60,000 nt of DNA from Symsagittifera roscoffensis (lineage: Eukaryota > Xenacoelomorpha > Acoela > Convolutidae), in NCBI RefSeq assembly GCF_963678635.1, contig NC_087068.1:15319872-15379871 (forward strand), read 5' to 3'. Position numbers and translations under genes: made by a program. Shown here in pieces: positions 13,085 to 24,025 of the stretch (the stretch's first letter is position 1; the number at the start of each line of letters is the position of its first letter). The notes below the pieces were generated by a model. That model worked only from the letters and a program-made list of their open reading frames with translations. It was not told the origin of the DNA and did not search any database.

Positions 13085-13628
13085 TCAATTGGTTTTAAAA
13101 TCATCCTTATTCGGACATCCTGAATACGTGCCTGAAATTGACACAACCTCAATGCACGAGCAAGCAGTTTTTGTAGCCGCTTCTAGAACGCCATGGAAAT
13201 TTTCAAAGATTTCCACATTGATGGGTTTGCACATGACACTTGAATACCCATAACTAGGAAAATACTTGGAAAACAAGAATAAATAACGACTTCGAAAGCT
13301 TACACTGTATAAAAGTTACAAATGTTTTAAGTTTTAAGAGCTCCTCATTTATCAGACACTGTAAAACACAAAATTAAACACCGATGTAGCAAAGTTTGAT
13401 AACGTAATGCAAACCATTAACAAAATGTAAGCTCTCAGTTAAAACACGCAAAGACAGTGTCAGTACAAAAAGGAGCAAAAAACCTCCATTTAAGTTACGA
13501 TTGTCGCGAGGGAGACAAGCAAAACCCCAGCAACATGGTTGCAATCCAGATTCGAGGATGACGAATACCACAATCATCAGGACAGGGAAATTAAAAATAC
13601 GTTTCGAATGTTGCTCTGTAACTCTCAT
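13085..13628 (-). CDS. Possible two-exon gene for a small secreted cysteine-containing protein
   Basis: I do not recognise this product. On the minus strand a start at 13628 gives a hydrophobic leader (residues about 13-30, FPVLMIVVFVILESG) followed by a CC-x5-C segment, then a possible donor GGTTTTTTG. Downstream, 13085-13276 reads SVMCKPINVEIFENFHG and ends TACSCIEVVS..GCPNKDDFKTN before a stop. A pyrimidine-rich TTTTGTGTTTTACAG and a TTGTTTTCCAAG lie between the two and could act as acceptors. The leader plus cysteines would fit a secreted protein. The splice choice, frame joining and even the reality of the gene are inferences. Confidence 0.22.
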
Positions 13629-15225
13629 AAAAAAGAGTAAAAAACTTTTAAGTAATTTTTCGTCATTAAAATTCTAACACCACGTAGTTTGATCATTTAA
13701 ATACATAAATTGATTCCAAAATGTGAGTATCGAATAACTATTTATCTGAAAAGGGGGAGAGTTGTAGTATTGCAAAAAAATACACTGACTTAATACTTCA
13801 ATTAGTTTCATTTCTTAAAATTCCACTCCAATTTAAAAATTTCTTCTAAGATCGGACTCACTTTTTCTCTCGTTTTCGCCCGGGATATTGAAAACGGTTA
13901 TGCCGCCATTTAGGAGGACTGGTTTAGTGTCTAGACATGAAAAGCAGACAGTGGGAGAAAAAACACTTAAGTGGGACAGGTGTAAAACTGATACGTTGTC
14001 TTGGTCTTTTAACTTATTAATTTTTCGAAGCTAAAAACAAATAATTGCAAGGTCAGTTCATCAAGAGTTTGAAGAAAAATGAAAAAAGTCTGAAGTTTAG
14101 ACTGCATGTGAGATTTGTCTCAGCCAAACAGTTGACAATTAAATCAACCTGAAATTCAGTGTTACTCCATCCCCCACTCGCTCAGTCGAGTTGAAACTTT
14201 TTTTCTGTCTCTCAATTTTCTTTTCATTTAAAGTACTTTTGGTAAACTTTCCAAAACTGACAGAAGTAGTATTCCATTGTTTTCTTGTAGCTTAAATATT
14301 AAGAAGCCAACTGAAAACCCAACACTTTTCTGGTATTTAAGAAAGTTGTTCAGCCATTTATACTCATTTAATCAACCATTTTTACTTATCTTTTCTTGCA
14401 AATATCATTTTAAATTCTAGCAACACATCGAATATGATTTATGATATTATCAAGTTTTAGAAACAAGCTTATGTTTAGTTACTAAGAGAAATAAAAGGTT
14501 CAAATAACAAACATATTTCGTTTTGTAAGGATTTTCCACGATAACATGAAAACTTGGATTACGTTTGCTAAGCCCTGCGTGTAAAATGCTCGGCTCTGCT
14601 TGGCTGAGTATTACGACTTAGAATCAAGTTAACATCCTCCCCCTCCAACTTATTTTGAGGTGATGTTTGCTTGGTTTGTGGTGTGAGTACTGGCAGTTAT
14701 TTTAATTTCAGTTATTTCTGTACTGGGAAAAAGCCCATAGGTCAAGCATGTCTCTTCCCCAAGTGCAAGAGTGGTCAAGTGATCCATGAGTAAATCGATG
14801 CACATTACAAGCAGGGCAAAACCTGAGTTTAATATTGTATCATTCTTGTCGACAAAATTCATAAATCCTGTACAACCAGGCAGTTATTAGATGTTTTCTT
14901 TTCAATAGCCTTTAGAACACCAAACTAAATTTATTTATGTAGCTTGTTCAAGTCAGCTTCGTTGTAGTTGTTCGGGTCCCGCCCTCGAACCGCTAACTTT
15001 TGATTTAGGTTACTCTATTTCGAATCTTCCGTCCTATTTCGAATCTTTCGAATCTTCCGAATCTTCTCTGACCTCATGTCCAGACTTTCCAGACTCAAAC
15101 TCCTGGCGCGACTATGCAATTTGGGTCCACTACCCCACCTCAGATAATAATCGAATCAAATTTTTATTAACAATAGCTCAGTTTCGAAATTTGGCATGAA
15201 TTGTAATTATCTAATGCTTAACACA
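13629..15225. other. Intergenic DNA with a dispersed repeat copy
   Basis: About 14530-14700 resembles 16922-17070: ATTTTCCACGA, then GTAAAATGCTCGGCT or GTAAAATGCCCGACT, then the exact shared string CTTAGAATCAAGTTAACATC, then TTTGAGGTGATGTTTGC or TTTGAGGCGATTTTAGC. The word CGAATCTT is iterated four times at 15029-15067. The short minus-strand frame at 14650-14862 overlaps the repeat and is not called. Confidence 0.5.
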
Positions 15226-15899
15226 CCCGGGTTGACCTCCATACACCGAAAATGCTTATCATACAATTCCATACATCAAGTGTGTGGAAAAACGCTTGTC
15301 ATACAATTTCATACAATTTCTCAAAATGGTTGAAAAAAGATATAAACTTTTTTCTGTGGCTGTTTGATTCTAATAAAACAGTCTGGTAAAAAAAAATCGA
15401 GGTTTTCGTTTTTTGAAAAAAATGCTTATCATACAATTCCCATATATGGAAATTGTATGACTGGCATTTTTTTGATGGCGACACAAAAATTTTTCAAGTA
15501 ATTTTGAAAATTTGGCCCAAAATTTTTTTGTTTTTTTTCGACCGCAAATCGAATTTTGTACGCAAACAAACATTTTTCGAAAAAATTTTTTTTGCACGCA
15601 AAATTTAATTTTTTGTGTGCATAACGTAGTCCTGTATACAATAATGTATACCAAGGTCTTTGTCTCTTGTGTTCGGTTGCAAACACAACCAAAAATTTTT
15701 CAGAAAATAAATTTAGAAAGAAAAAATCAAACATTTTGGTTTATGGAAAATTACCTGTCATACAATTTTCATTTATGGAAAAATGTTTATCATAGAGATT
15801 TCATACAATGTTCTGTACGTATGGCATTGTATGGAATTGTATGACAAGAAGTTTCTCATATATGGGAATTGTATGATAAGAAGTTTCGGTCATCCCGGG
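15226..15899. mobile_element. MITE with CCCGGG(T/A)TGACC terminal inverted repeats
   Basis: CCCGGGTTGACC at 15226 faces GGTCATCCCGGG ending at 15899. Each is followed inward by CGAAA and a CTTATCATACAATTCC block, so the imperfect terminal inverted repeats are roughly 35 bp. Between them the element is packed with small hairpins built on CATACAATT..AATTGTATG; the clearest is a palindrome centred on CCATATATGG at about 15431-15460. The order of internal words matches 6479-7718. Frames at 15370-15844 on both strands are by-products. No transposase is visible, so it is non-autonomous. Confidence 0.82.
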
Positions 15900-16075
15900 C
15901 ATTCAGGCTTCATCTACAACCTTGTAAAACCAAGGTTCACTTATGTGAACTTTGATTTTACAAGGATGTAGATAAGCTGTATATGTGAGTAAAATTGGGT
16001 AATTACAACCCGAGTTGAGTTCCCATTGTCAAATAGCGATGGAAGTTTGGAAAAACAGTGATCGCCATCAATATT

Positions 16076-16268
16076 ACGAGGCCTGACTGTGCATTTTGTG
16101 AATTGTTAGCAGATTCCGCAACAAGGGCGCTCCCTTGTACTTCTTTTGTTCTTTCATTTTCTTTGATTGTTCCGACAAAATTTTGGCAAGTTAAAAATGT
16201 GTCTTTCGAGTCCAAAAACATAGAGACACAAAAGTGTGCGCCTGCAGTGCACAGTTTGGCCTCGCAAT
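16076..16268. mobile_element. Short MITE-like element, GAGGCC..TGTGCA ends
   Basis: The left end GAGGCCTGACTGTGCATTTTGTG (16078) is inverted at the right as GTGCACAGTTTGGCCTCGC (about 16248-16266). The left part shares the edge and the GATTCCGCAAC word with 6031-6443, so the two appear to be one family with different interiors. No open frame of note and no obvious target-site duplication. Confidence 0.5.
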
Positions 16269-16386
16269 GACTGAATTAGCACCAAACTTTATCCAAATAA
16301 CAGATTTCAGCTCTGACTGAGCACTGAAAAAATTTAAATGACTAACCGTGAGTGCTGTTGTGTTTCCTAAGTATATGACTTCACAC

Positions 16387-16752
16387 CAGTGGCAGATTTA
16401 GAGAAGGGGGCGACCGAACTTTTTTTTTGGTCGACCGAATTGATTTCTTGAGCTCTCCCTAAGCACGGTTTAGTCCCTGTTTTGGCCAAATTGTCTGCGC
16501 CGCAGGCAACGTTTTGAAAAATCAGCCAGCAAAAGCGTTTATAGGCACTTTTTGGAAAATTTTCGCGTTTCTTTCGGCGCGCGCTCTCCCTCATAAATTG
16601 TATATATTGGCGCCCAAGGCGCCTTTAGAAAAATTTAAGGGTGGTTCGGCCAAAAGTGGATCTCTTAAAAAGTACCAAAGATGGACCCTTTGGGTCGGCA
16701 GGGGGTCAAATCCCTGAAGAAAAAGGCCTCCGCCCCCCTATATCCGCCCCTG
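16387..16752. mobile_element. hAT-like MITE, CAGKGGCRGATNTAG ends
   Basis: CAGTGGCAGATTTAG at 16387 is inverted at the right as TATATCCGCCCCTG ending at 16752. Both ends carry an adjacent run of G or C (GGGGGCG / CGCCCCCC). CAGNGGCGGAT-type termini are widespread in hAT-related elements. I see no matching 8-bp flanking duplication, so age or misplacement of the ends is possible. Inside is a GC-rich centre (GGCGCCCAAGGCGCC) without a transposase. A second end fragment (CTAGATCCGCCCTCAC) lies just outside at 16867-16884. Confidence 0.6.
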
Positions 16753-16921
16753 TTTTTACTGCTTTGGGAGAGCTCGGAAAATCAGTTTGTTTAACTTAAA
16801 AAAGGTCAAAATTTTTGAATATATACTTTTTTGAAAATCTGCCCCCCCCCCCTCCTCGAGAAAATCCTAGATCCGCCCTCACACGGTCAAGAAGGATCGT
16901 TTTAACCGCCGCCTATCCCAC

Positions 16922-17070
16922 AGTTTTTCCACGACTTTGGACTATTTCTAAGCGCTTCGCGTAAAATGCCCGACTGTGATTGGCTGATTTTTCAACTTAG
17001 AATCAAGTTAACATCCTCGCCATCCAAACTACTTTGAGGCGATTTTAGCTTTGTTCGGGGAAGAGTATTT
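16922..17070. repeat. Second copy of the dispersed repeat seen at 14530-14700
   Basis: It shares CTTAGAATCAAGTTAACATC and flanking words with the copy at 14530, in the same orientation and 2.4 kb apart. No terminal structure is recognised. Confidence 0.55.
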
Positions 17071-18312
17071 CTATAATCGGAAAGAACTACCCCGCCCTAA
17101 ACCAAGTTAGTATCGCCTCAAATTAGTTAATCCAAAAATTCTACCAATGATTTAGCATTGATTTAGCATTGATTTTGCAATGAGCTTTTAGCTATGAGTT
17201 AGTGATCAAATGGCAATGAATTTTTAAATTTTGAAATTCTAAAAAGAAATATTTTATCTTCTGTTTTAAAAGAAAGTTTCAAAAAGTCATATTTAAACTT
17301 TTTGTGGTTTCAACGTAGTCATTAATCAATGAAATTTTGAGCATAATTTATAATAACCAGACTAAAGGTCCCACTAGATGAAATATGACCGGGATCTGTA
17401 CTCATATGTTATTTCAGATAAGTTACACCGTCTGTTCGTCACGCTATCTTTTTTCGGCCGGATAGGTTCGTGCAAATTCTTAGTGTAATACCAACCTTAA
17501 TCTTACGCTTATATCTCCTAGTCTCAATAGATATAGTGTATACTGGTATTTACAAGTTAGTTCTTGGAGTTTATCCAGAAGGAGAACACCTGTGATCTAA
17601 GATTTATTCAAACTGTTCTGGTGCTGAAACTACAAGTAGTTTCAGCATTTACAAATAAGTGACAATGTTAGAGACGGAATATGATTGGTTAGTGAGTACT
17701 ATTTTATAGAGATAAGTTTATCAATAATATAATTGGATATGAATGCTAGTTTACAATTGGTTCCAATTATCCCAAATTGGCCAAAAAGGCAATCTTTATA
17801 CCACCGTAACTTCACGAAAAACGATCACAGATGAAATATCTTTTCAAGTTTGAGCTCAGGACAACAATACCTTTCGAATGACAAAAACTTCATTAAAAAT
17901 TGGTAGTTAAAAAGTCGAAATTTGTCTGAAGAAAACAAACCCACCACGAACAATTAGCGAAGAGCACGCAATTATCCATAAAATCACTATTAAGACTGGG
18001 TTAGCAATTTTTCATCGAAATTTATTATAAGGAATTCAACCCAGTAATATTCCAAGTTCTCTTGTTTCAAACATTCACGAAGATGGAGGGACGATGGTCT
18101 AGGACCTAATTTAGTTTGTACTATATCTATTTCAGTTTTTGCATTGAGAATTGAAAATCAAAGAAACAAATATTTGAATTTATAGACAGACAGTTGCATC
18201 ATCTAGAATCTTTAAGCCTGCAAACTTTTAATCTAAGATTCTTAGCACCAGTATATATAAAAAAATCAGAGTTTATTGTTTGAAATATGATGCTAGAAAT
18301 TTAAATATCCAT
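17071..18312. other. Intergenic DNA containing a dispersed repeat (17750-17965)
   Basis: 17750-17965 matches 42515-42720: AAATTGGCCAAAA, GATGAAATATCTTTTCAA or GGTGAAATATCTTTCCAA, CAAGACAACAATA-like and AAAAGTCGAAATTTGTCT are shared in the same order and orientation. 17150-17200 has a short iteration of GATTTAGCATT. No gene is seen. AATAAA at about 18270, read on the minus strand, may be the old poly(A) signal of the neighbouring heat-shock pseudogene. Confidence 0.5.
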
Positions 18313-18700
18313 CTATTTTTCTGCACTTTCCTTCTGCTGAATTCTTTCAATCGGAATTTCCCGAATCGACGGTTTCTTCTCTTCTTTCTCTTCTTTCTTC
18401 TCTCGCTCGACGTGAACAACCAGAGAGCCATCTTCCATCATTTTCGTATTCAAAGTGTCCATTTTAACATCTTCGGGGATCGAGAACGCCTGCGAGAAAG
18501 TCTTCGTTTGTTTGTGCGTCCCGTCCGAGCTCACCATTCCGTGTTTCCCGACATCGTGTAAGTACTTCCCTCCAATTTAACATTCACTTCGTCTGATGTG
18601 AAGCCCCGAGTGTCGACAACCGCAGCTCAGTCGTCTTTGGACAACGGGTCGATGGGACTGCAAACCAAAGGGACTTCAGGCCGAAATTTGAACTTTACAA
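18313..18700 (-). pseudogene. Small heat-shock protein (alpha-crystallin domain) pseudogene
   Basis: The minus strand encodes the C-terminal half of an alpha-crystallin domain: a VDTRGFTSDEVNVKLEG-like beta strand, the GKHGMVSSDGTHKQTKTFSQ block, then FSIPEDVKMD and a DGSLVVHV strand, ending in a K/E-rich tail with an IPI-type IXI motif. In active proteins of this family the domain is an ATP-independent chaperone that holds unfolding clients. The copy is broken: an in-frame TGA lies just before the first strand, and one base is missing at the LEG/KYLH boundary (about 18560). The N-terminal region is absent. No intron is visible, so a retrocopy or a fragment are both possible. Confidence 0.85.
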
Positions 18701-19045
18701 GCACCTCAAAACATTTATTTTTTCATCTGTAAAATGTTGCTTTTCAAAAACGTTGCCTTATTCATGAAAATGCACCTCTTGGGTTTGGCATCCGTGAAAA
18801 ACTTCATCCGGTTTTTGAAATGCATATATTATACACATGAAAAACGCCTTCAACCGTGTTATTTTTTAACGTTCCTAAGCATCATTTGGAGGATTAAGAT
18901 TTATGGAAACGCCAACAATTAGTATAGAAAAATCATGAAGTTCCAAAATTCTTCAATAAAATTTTCAAATTGATCGTATTGCACAAATTTATAAGAAAAG
19001 ATTCGTCGTGAAGTCCCGTCGGCTTGATGTCCGGCACCCCCAAAT
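18701..19045. other. No gene recognised
   Basis: AT-rich. A 62-codon plus-strand frame at 18734-18922 has no features that support it. Confidence 0.5.
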
Positions 19046-19392
19046 TTCATAGGTTCCAAAATAAAAAATCACTCGCATAGATTTCAAAAATTATCTTCTT
19101 GAGTTCTGATTGGTTGAAATTTGAGCCAACGAATTTATGGATTGATTGTTTACTGTTCAACCAGCATAAACTCAAGCTGCAGAATAGTGACCGCCGCAGT
19201 CGAGCAAACGTGTTGCGAGCTTGCCACCAAAAGATAGGATTCAAAATTTAGAGCCGATTATCCACCGGCGACCTTAAACCGAGACTCGGCTAATTTAATC
19301 TTTTGACCAATTGAAAAGACGTCGAACTTATGCGACTACTTTTTTATTTTGGGACCTATGGTACTGATTTTTTTTATTTTGGAACCTATGAA
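19046..19392. mobile_element. MITE with TTCATAGGTTCCAAAATAAA terminal inverted repeats
   Basis: TTCATAGGTTCCAAAATAAAAAATCA at 19046-19071 is inverted as TGATTTTTTTTATTTTGGAACCTATGAA at 19365-19392. An internal partial copy of the right end (TTTTTATTTTGGGACCTATG, about 19340-19360) suggests a duplicated terminus. The body has no transposase frame and no target-site duplication is obvious. Confidence 0.72.
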
Positions 19393-20161
19393 TACGCACC
19401 GTGATTTGTTTTTATTATTGTTTTTGAAAATTCTGAGTGTTTTTGCTTGCTCGCAAGAATTGAATCAATGGTTGAAATTTTGGGTTCTAAGAGTAATATA
19501 AGTAGCTGATTGATCGAATTACTTAATTGAAATAGAGGTAAAATGTTCCCTTTTATACCTGCCTCGAGGAAATTTCTAGTAGAATCATGAATGAAAACGC
19601 AGAAATGAGAACATTCTATAAATGACGTCACGGTATACTAAACATGCTCTTGAAGAACATTCTAGATTGAATTGGAGCTCGCGGTTGTGCGTTCTTGTGA
19701 CGTTAGAATAAGACAAGAATGCTCCAGAAGGTTTGAATGAACAAGCTAGCAAATATAAGGCAAATTGAAAAACAAACTCAGTCATTTCCTTTTTCTGGAG
19801 GACTTTAACTTTGAGCTTTTAGAGATGATTTTCATGTACACATTGTCCGATTGTTACAAAAATTTGCATCGGAATGGTCAGGCTACGGCAAACATATTTA
19901 GTCTTCATATTTAACCCTGTTGAAAATTTAAGAAAATCTCTGGTTGAATATTTCAAAAAGAATTTCGGGTCAGATATTTAGATAAGATTTTGAGATAAAC
20001 AAAACAAGACTGCTCGTATAACAAGGCGAAGCCCCGAATGTTACGACATAGCCCCTCAATTCATATCGAATGGTTTTTGGGAAAAGAAAATCCTGAAAGT
20101 CTATAAATTTTAGACAGTACATCAAAGAGCAAGTGTGAACAGTTGAGTCGGTTACATAGCA
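19393..20161. other. No gene recognised
   Basis: AT-rich DNA with short unrelated frames (19386-19631, 19585-19785 and 19970-20173, minus) that show no domain and no splice context. Confidence 0.5.
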
Positions 20162-20361
20162 GTATTTAGACAACCGCGTATTCAGAATCGTCAGTTTTTA
20201 GACAAACACTGTATTAACCAATCAGAATCGAGACAAGGAAGAAATTAATAAATAAAATATCTTATCTATTTTGGATTATTTATGTCTTTTCTCGATTCTG
20301 ATTGGTTCATACAGTATTTGTCTAAATACTGACGAGTATGAATACGCGGTTGTCTAAATAC
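20162..20361. mobile_element. Foldback element: 200 bp with about 74-bp arms
   Basis: The left arm GTATTTAGACAACCGCGTAT.. (20162-20235) and the right arm ..ATACGCGGTTGTCTAAATAC (to 20361) are inverted copies over about 74 bp with a handful of mismatches. They leave a central loop of about 50 bp (AAATTAATAAATAAAATATC...). The inner part of each arm is CCAATCAGAATCGAG, a word that also occurs in clusters at 45190-45345. The transcript or single strand would form a long hairpin. It is non-coding. Confidence 0.85.
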
Positions 20362-20569
20362 AGGCTGCACTCCAGTTGAGTCGTACGAACTTAATACGAG
20401 ATTGATTAGCTATAGCCTCAATTCAACTTGGAACGATTTTGTTGCGCGGGATCATTCGCCACGCATAAATAATTCGCGATTCGCTCTCAGCAATATGATA
20501 AATTCATCAAAGCGCGCATAGTTTAGTCCAGAACATGGCCTATTTGATAATTTTCAATCAAGGATCCCC

Positions 20570-20930
20570 GATTTTAATAAAAGTGAAAACAAACCGATTA
20601 TAATGGATTTTTGTGGTTTAGAAAGTTATAAATATAATCGATTCCCATGTTACGCTCAGACTACAAAATTGGACTACAAATGGATTCAAATCCATTTTTC
20701 CTCAAAAAATTAATGCATTATAATTCGTTTGAAATCCATTATAATGGATTATATAATAAGTAGAAAATTACATTAAATTGGATTGTTTTCACTTTCCTGG
20801 TTTCGCTTTGTTTTAAAATGTCTTCTAATTAATTTGAAATCCATTATAATGTATTATATAAAAAGTAGAAAATCAAATTAAAACAGTTTTTTTTTCATTT
20901 TCCTTGTTTCGCTCCATTATTTTTAAAAAA
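20570..20930. repeat. Direct repeats around AATCCATTATAATGGATT
   Basis: GAAATCCATTATAATGGATT with TATATAATAAGTAGAAAAT (about 20729) recurs about 108 bp later as GAAATCCATTATAATGTATT with TATATAAAAAGTAGAAAAT, followed in both by a CTTGTTTCGCT- or CTGGTTTCGCT-like word. The core is palindromic, and a related ATTATAATGGATT is found upstream near 20597. Confidence 0.6.
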
Positions 20931-21049
20931 CCAATAGAAATTATGAACTAATAACAAAACACGTTCTAAAATCATAAACGATATTTCAGAAAACATATCA
21001 GTTTTCATTCAAAGTAAATGTAGTTTTATGTCGACAAGGATTGCTGTAG

Positions 21050-21660
21050 CTAAGACTGCTGTCTCTGATCTGAGGAAATTACATACACTGCAGCACTTGT
21101 CGTTTCTGTTGTCCAGTTTGCTCAGTGCACTTATGCGTGGGGGTGGTTTCGGCGCCACTTTCCGTTCATTGCACGAGCTGGCTCTGCTGTTCAGAGTGGC
21201 AGAGGAACTGATCGGATGCTGTGGTGTCATGGGTGTCCCACATGCACGCCCCCCCCCCCCCCCCAATGAGTTCATTCTCGCGTTGCCAGTGTTCGACCAG
21301 TATCGGAATGGCGCATCGGAGGGGGGTTGTGCTCCCCTACACTGAACTGCACATCATCTGCTTCGTCTTTATTATGGCGCCCTCCTCTCGGATATCCCCT
21401 CACTAAAGGACTGGATGGACGGCCAGACTGTTCGATGGTGTTGTTTTGGCTGCCTATCACAATGGGCGCGTTTGAGTGACAGTATTGTAGGGATCACTGC
21501 CGCGTGTGGTGCGAGAAGGGACGCGGTTCCTCCGAGGGAAGCGGTCAGTGGGGGCGAAAGAGAACTCAGGGGGTCTATAATCCTGCTACCCTATTCCTAC
21601 CACTACTGGGGATCTCTTTGGATCCCTTGCACCTGAAATCTGAAACAGAAACAAGGCGTT
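21050..21660 (-). CDS. Exon candidate(s) of a host gene, proline/serine-rich protein
   Basis: I do not recognise the protein. This GC-rich island reads well on the minus strand: from about 21560 down, DYRPPEFSFAPTDRFPRR and PSRTTRGSDPYNTVT; then NNTIEQSGRPSSPLVRGYPR; then PMTPQHPISSSATLNSR and KVAPKPPPRISALSKLDNR. The composition is that of a disordered linker with PxxP SH3-ligand-like motifs. TTTCTGTTTCAGATTTCAG at 21640-21665 could be an acceptor and GTATGT at about 21085 a donor. The frame shifts twice (near 21470 and near the 16-C run at 21249), so either assembly errors at homopolymers or decay is present. Three short plus-strand frames here are shadows. Confidence 0.42.
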
Positions 21661-22096
21661 TTCAGACTTTATCGTATACCTTCATGGTATATCTTCATCC
21701 AAATGGTTGCTTTAAAGAAAAGCCATCGCTCCCAATTTAGGCAGGCGGAGTTAGACGGGAGGCGTCAAGCTAAACTTGAAGTAGTAGTCGTTAAACTTTC
21801 AATTAATGAAGACTGAACTTACGTTTTCTTACCTGTTCTGACCAAATTATTCTGACCGCTTTTGACACTGATCGAAACTTTTTAATATCAAATGAAGCAG
21901 GAAATTCTTTAAAATAACGTAACCCTCAACAAATCTAAGTAAAACCTGATTTTGCGTGAAAAAAGAACCCACCTGAAACATTCGTTCCTTCCCACTTAAT
22001 GATCGGAACAAAAAAAAGAAGCTGCAAGAATTGGCGTATTCTTAAAATCTAAATAAGCGAAGTCCGAAATAAAAGAAGCCTCATTTGCTCGTTTAG
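21661..22096. other. Probable intron sequence, no feature recognised
   Basis: AT-rich DNA between the exon candidates at 21050-21660 and the duplicated block starting at about 22097. Confidence 0.4.
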
Positions 22097-23228
22097 GGGC
22101 ATCTGCGTACCGGGGGTTGGGGTGAGGGTGGGATGGGATGAAGGGTGGGCTGTATGGACTTGTGCCGGTGGATGAGGTCGGAGTCAGTGTTTCTCACTCA
22201 TGTTTTCATCGTCGCTCGTCAGACTAACAGACAAACAATACAATGTAAAACAATATCACCCCCCTTACAGTCAATTGTATTTCCATAAACATTGAGCTAC
22301 TTGAGAAAAAACGCTCAAAGTTTTCGAGTTTTCAATCTCCCGCATTTTAGCTTTCGATTACAAAAGTGTCTTGTTTGCATGCATACATGAATAGTATAGG
22401 GGTCTGCCAGGGATCCTTAGGGGGAGGGGGGCTTTTTGAGGGGGAGGCTTCTCGGGGGCGCCTAAGATCCTTACTTTTGGCTCCTCGGATCTAATGGTAA
22501 GGATTTTGCATTTTTCCCGAAAAGTGCTGGGATCCTAATTTTAGGACCCAAAATTTTTTTGGCCTCTCAAGTAGGATTTTACCAAACATAGTCACAAAAT
22601 GCTGGTTCCCTGGCGGAAATTAAATTTTTGGATCTTAAAAGTTTTTCGTTTGTCTCGATAAAATGAATAGGTTTAGCGGTGAGCGCTTTTCCACAGTTTG
22701 AGAACTACCAGCCAGATTTGTGTTTAACTCTTTATGGTAACATTTTCGTTGTCTATATCTTTGATCAGGTACCACAAAAATGTTTTATGGCATTATATCA
22801 ACGTCAGGCAAAATTTTATCTTTAGGTTGCGAAATTTTTTTTAGGGGCATCTATGTACCTGTGGTTTGTCGGTTGCAGTTGTTTGACATGAGAGTGGACG
22901 ATGGAGTCTGTAGGTTGTGGGGGTGTTGCTGTTGTTGCTGATGTGTGGGGTGGGGGTCAGGGTGGGATGGGTTGAGAGGTGGGCTGTATGGATTTGTGCC
23001 GGTGGATGAGGTCGGAGTCAGTGTTTCTCACTCATGTCTCCATTGTCACTCGTCAGACTAACAGACCAAAAACACAATACAAAACAATATCATCCCCCTT
23101 ACAGTCAATTGTACTTCCATAAATATTGAGCTCCCTGAGAAAAAAACGTACAAAGTTTTCGAGTTTTCAATCTCTCGCAACTTAGCTTTTGATTACAAAA
23201 GTGTATTGTTTGCATTCATACAACAAAA
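22097..23228. repeat. Tandem duplication of a Polinton left end with its flank
   Basis: Two diverged direct copies are visible. Copy 1 runs about 22097-22852 and copy 2 starts at about 22853. Shared landmarks are TTAGGGGCATCT, GGATGAGGTCGGAGTCAGTG (22172 and 23004), CAGTCAATTGTA, the terminal GGGGTCNGCCAGG at 22393 and 23229, and the block GCGCTTTTCCACAGTTT (22683 and 24013). Copy 1 lacks about 460 bp between the terminal repeat and the polymerase tail (junction at about 22657). The duplicated flank on the minus strand reads LTPTSSTGTNPYSPP in one frame and, in copy 2, a glutamine run, then a GTACAT donor-like site. It may be a duplicated host exon. Confidence 0.7.
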
Positions 23229-23612
23229 ATAGAGGGGTCCGCCAGGTATCCTTAAAGGGGGAGCTTTTTGAGGGTGAGGGCTTCTCGTGGGCGCCTTAGA
23301 TCCTTATTTTTGGCTCCTGTGATTTAAGGATAAGAATTTTGCATTTTCCCCAGCGCTTTGCCCACTATCACCGAAAAGTGCTGGGAGCCTAAATTTAGGA
23401 TCTAAAATTTTTTTTGGCCTCCCAAGCAGGATTTTACCATGCATAATCATAAAATGCCGGTTCCCTGGCGGAAATTAATTTTTTGGATCTTGAAACTTTG
23501 TTTCGAAAAATTTTCCACCGTCACTGTAAACGTGCGTAATGGATTTGAAAAGCATGTTCATTCTCAATCACTGCCGTCATTAACAACTTTCTTTCTTAAC
23601 CTCAGATAGTGA
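23229..23612 (+). repeat. Left terminal inverted repeat of the Polinton
   Basis: Inverted match to 40258-40643. Shared blocks in order: GGGGTCCGCCAGG, TCGTGGGCGCC, GATCCTTA, GCGCTTTGCCCACTATCACC, the CCAAGCAGG/TTTTACCA block, GTTCCCTGGCGGAAATTAA, TCACTGTAAACGTGCGTAATGG and GTTCATTCT..GCCGTCATTAAC, ending at AACCTCAGATA. A shorter, more outward copy is at 22393-22657. Confidence 0.82.
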
Positions 23613-24025
23613 TTCACTTTTTTTGCTGTATTTCTCCTAATCTCCTTTGGTCTGAAGGACTACTTGGCTTGACTGAATCAAACAACGCCGTTTATGGTTG
23701 TTAATCAAAACTACAATGGTGAGTGGTTTTTAATTGTTACAAAAACAGATGGATTTTATGTATATTAAAATTATTCCCTGCAAAATTATATGCGAAGCGT
23801 ATTATTGAAATCAACAATTCTATAAAATGGGAGTTTAAAAAATTAATCGTCGTTTAATTCAGAGCGGTTTCACTCTTTTCCGTATTTCTTAGCAATCACT
23901 GGGGAATGAATTTGACTTTATGAACTACTCTGATCGCTCTTCTCGCCCGTTTCTCCCATTTCGTTGTTTACCTCCTATGCTTTTGATAAAATGAATGGGT
24001 TTAGCGGTCAGCGCTTTTCCACAGT

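Noticed and set aside
15299-15971. Overlapping 61-110-codon frames on both strands
   Set aside because: They lie inside or at the edge of the CATACAATT MITE, and their sequence is explained by T/A-rich hairpins.
21028-21345. Plus-strand 105-codon frame in the GC-rich island
   Set aside because: The minus strand gives the more protein-like PxxP/Ser-rich reading with plausible splice sites. The plus frame is its shadow.
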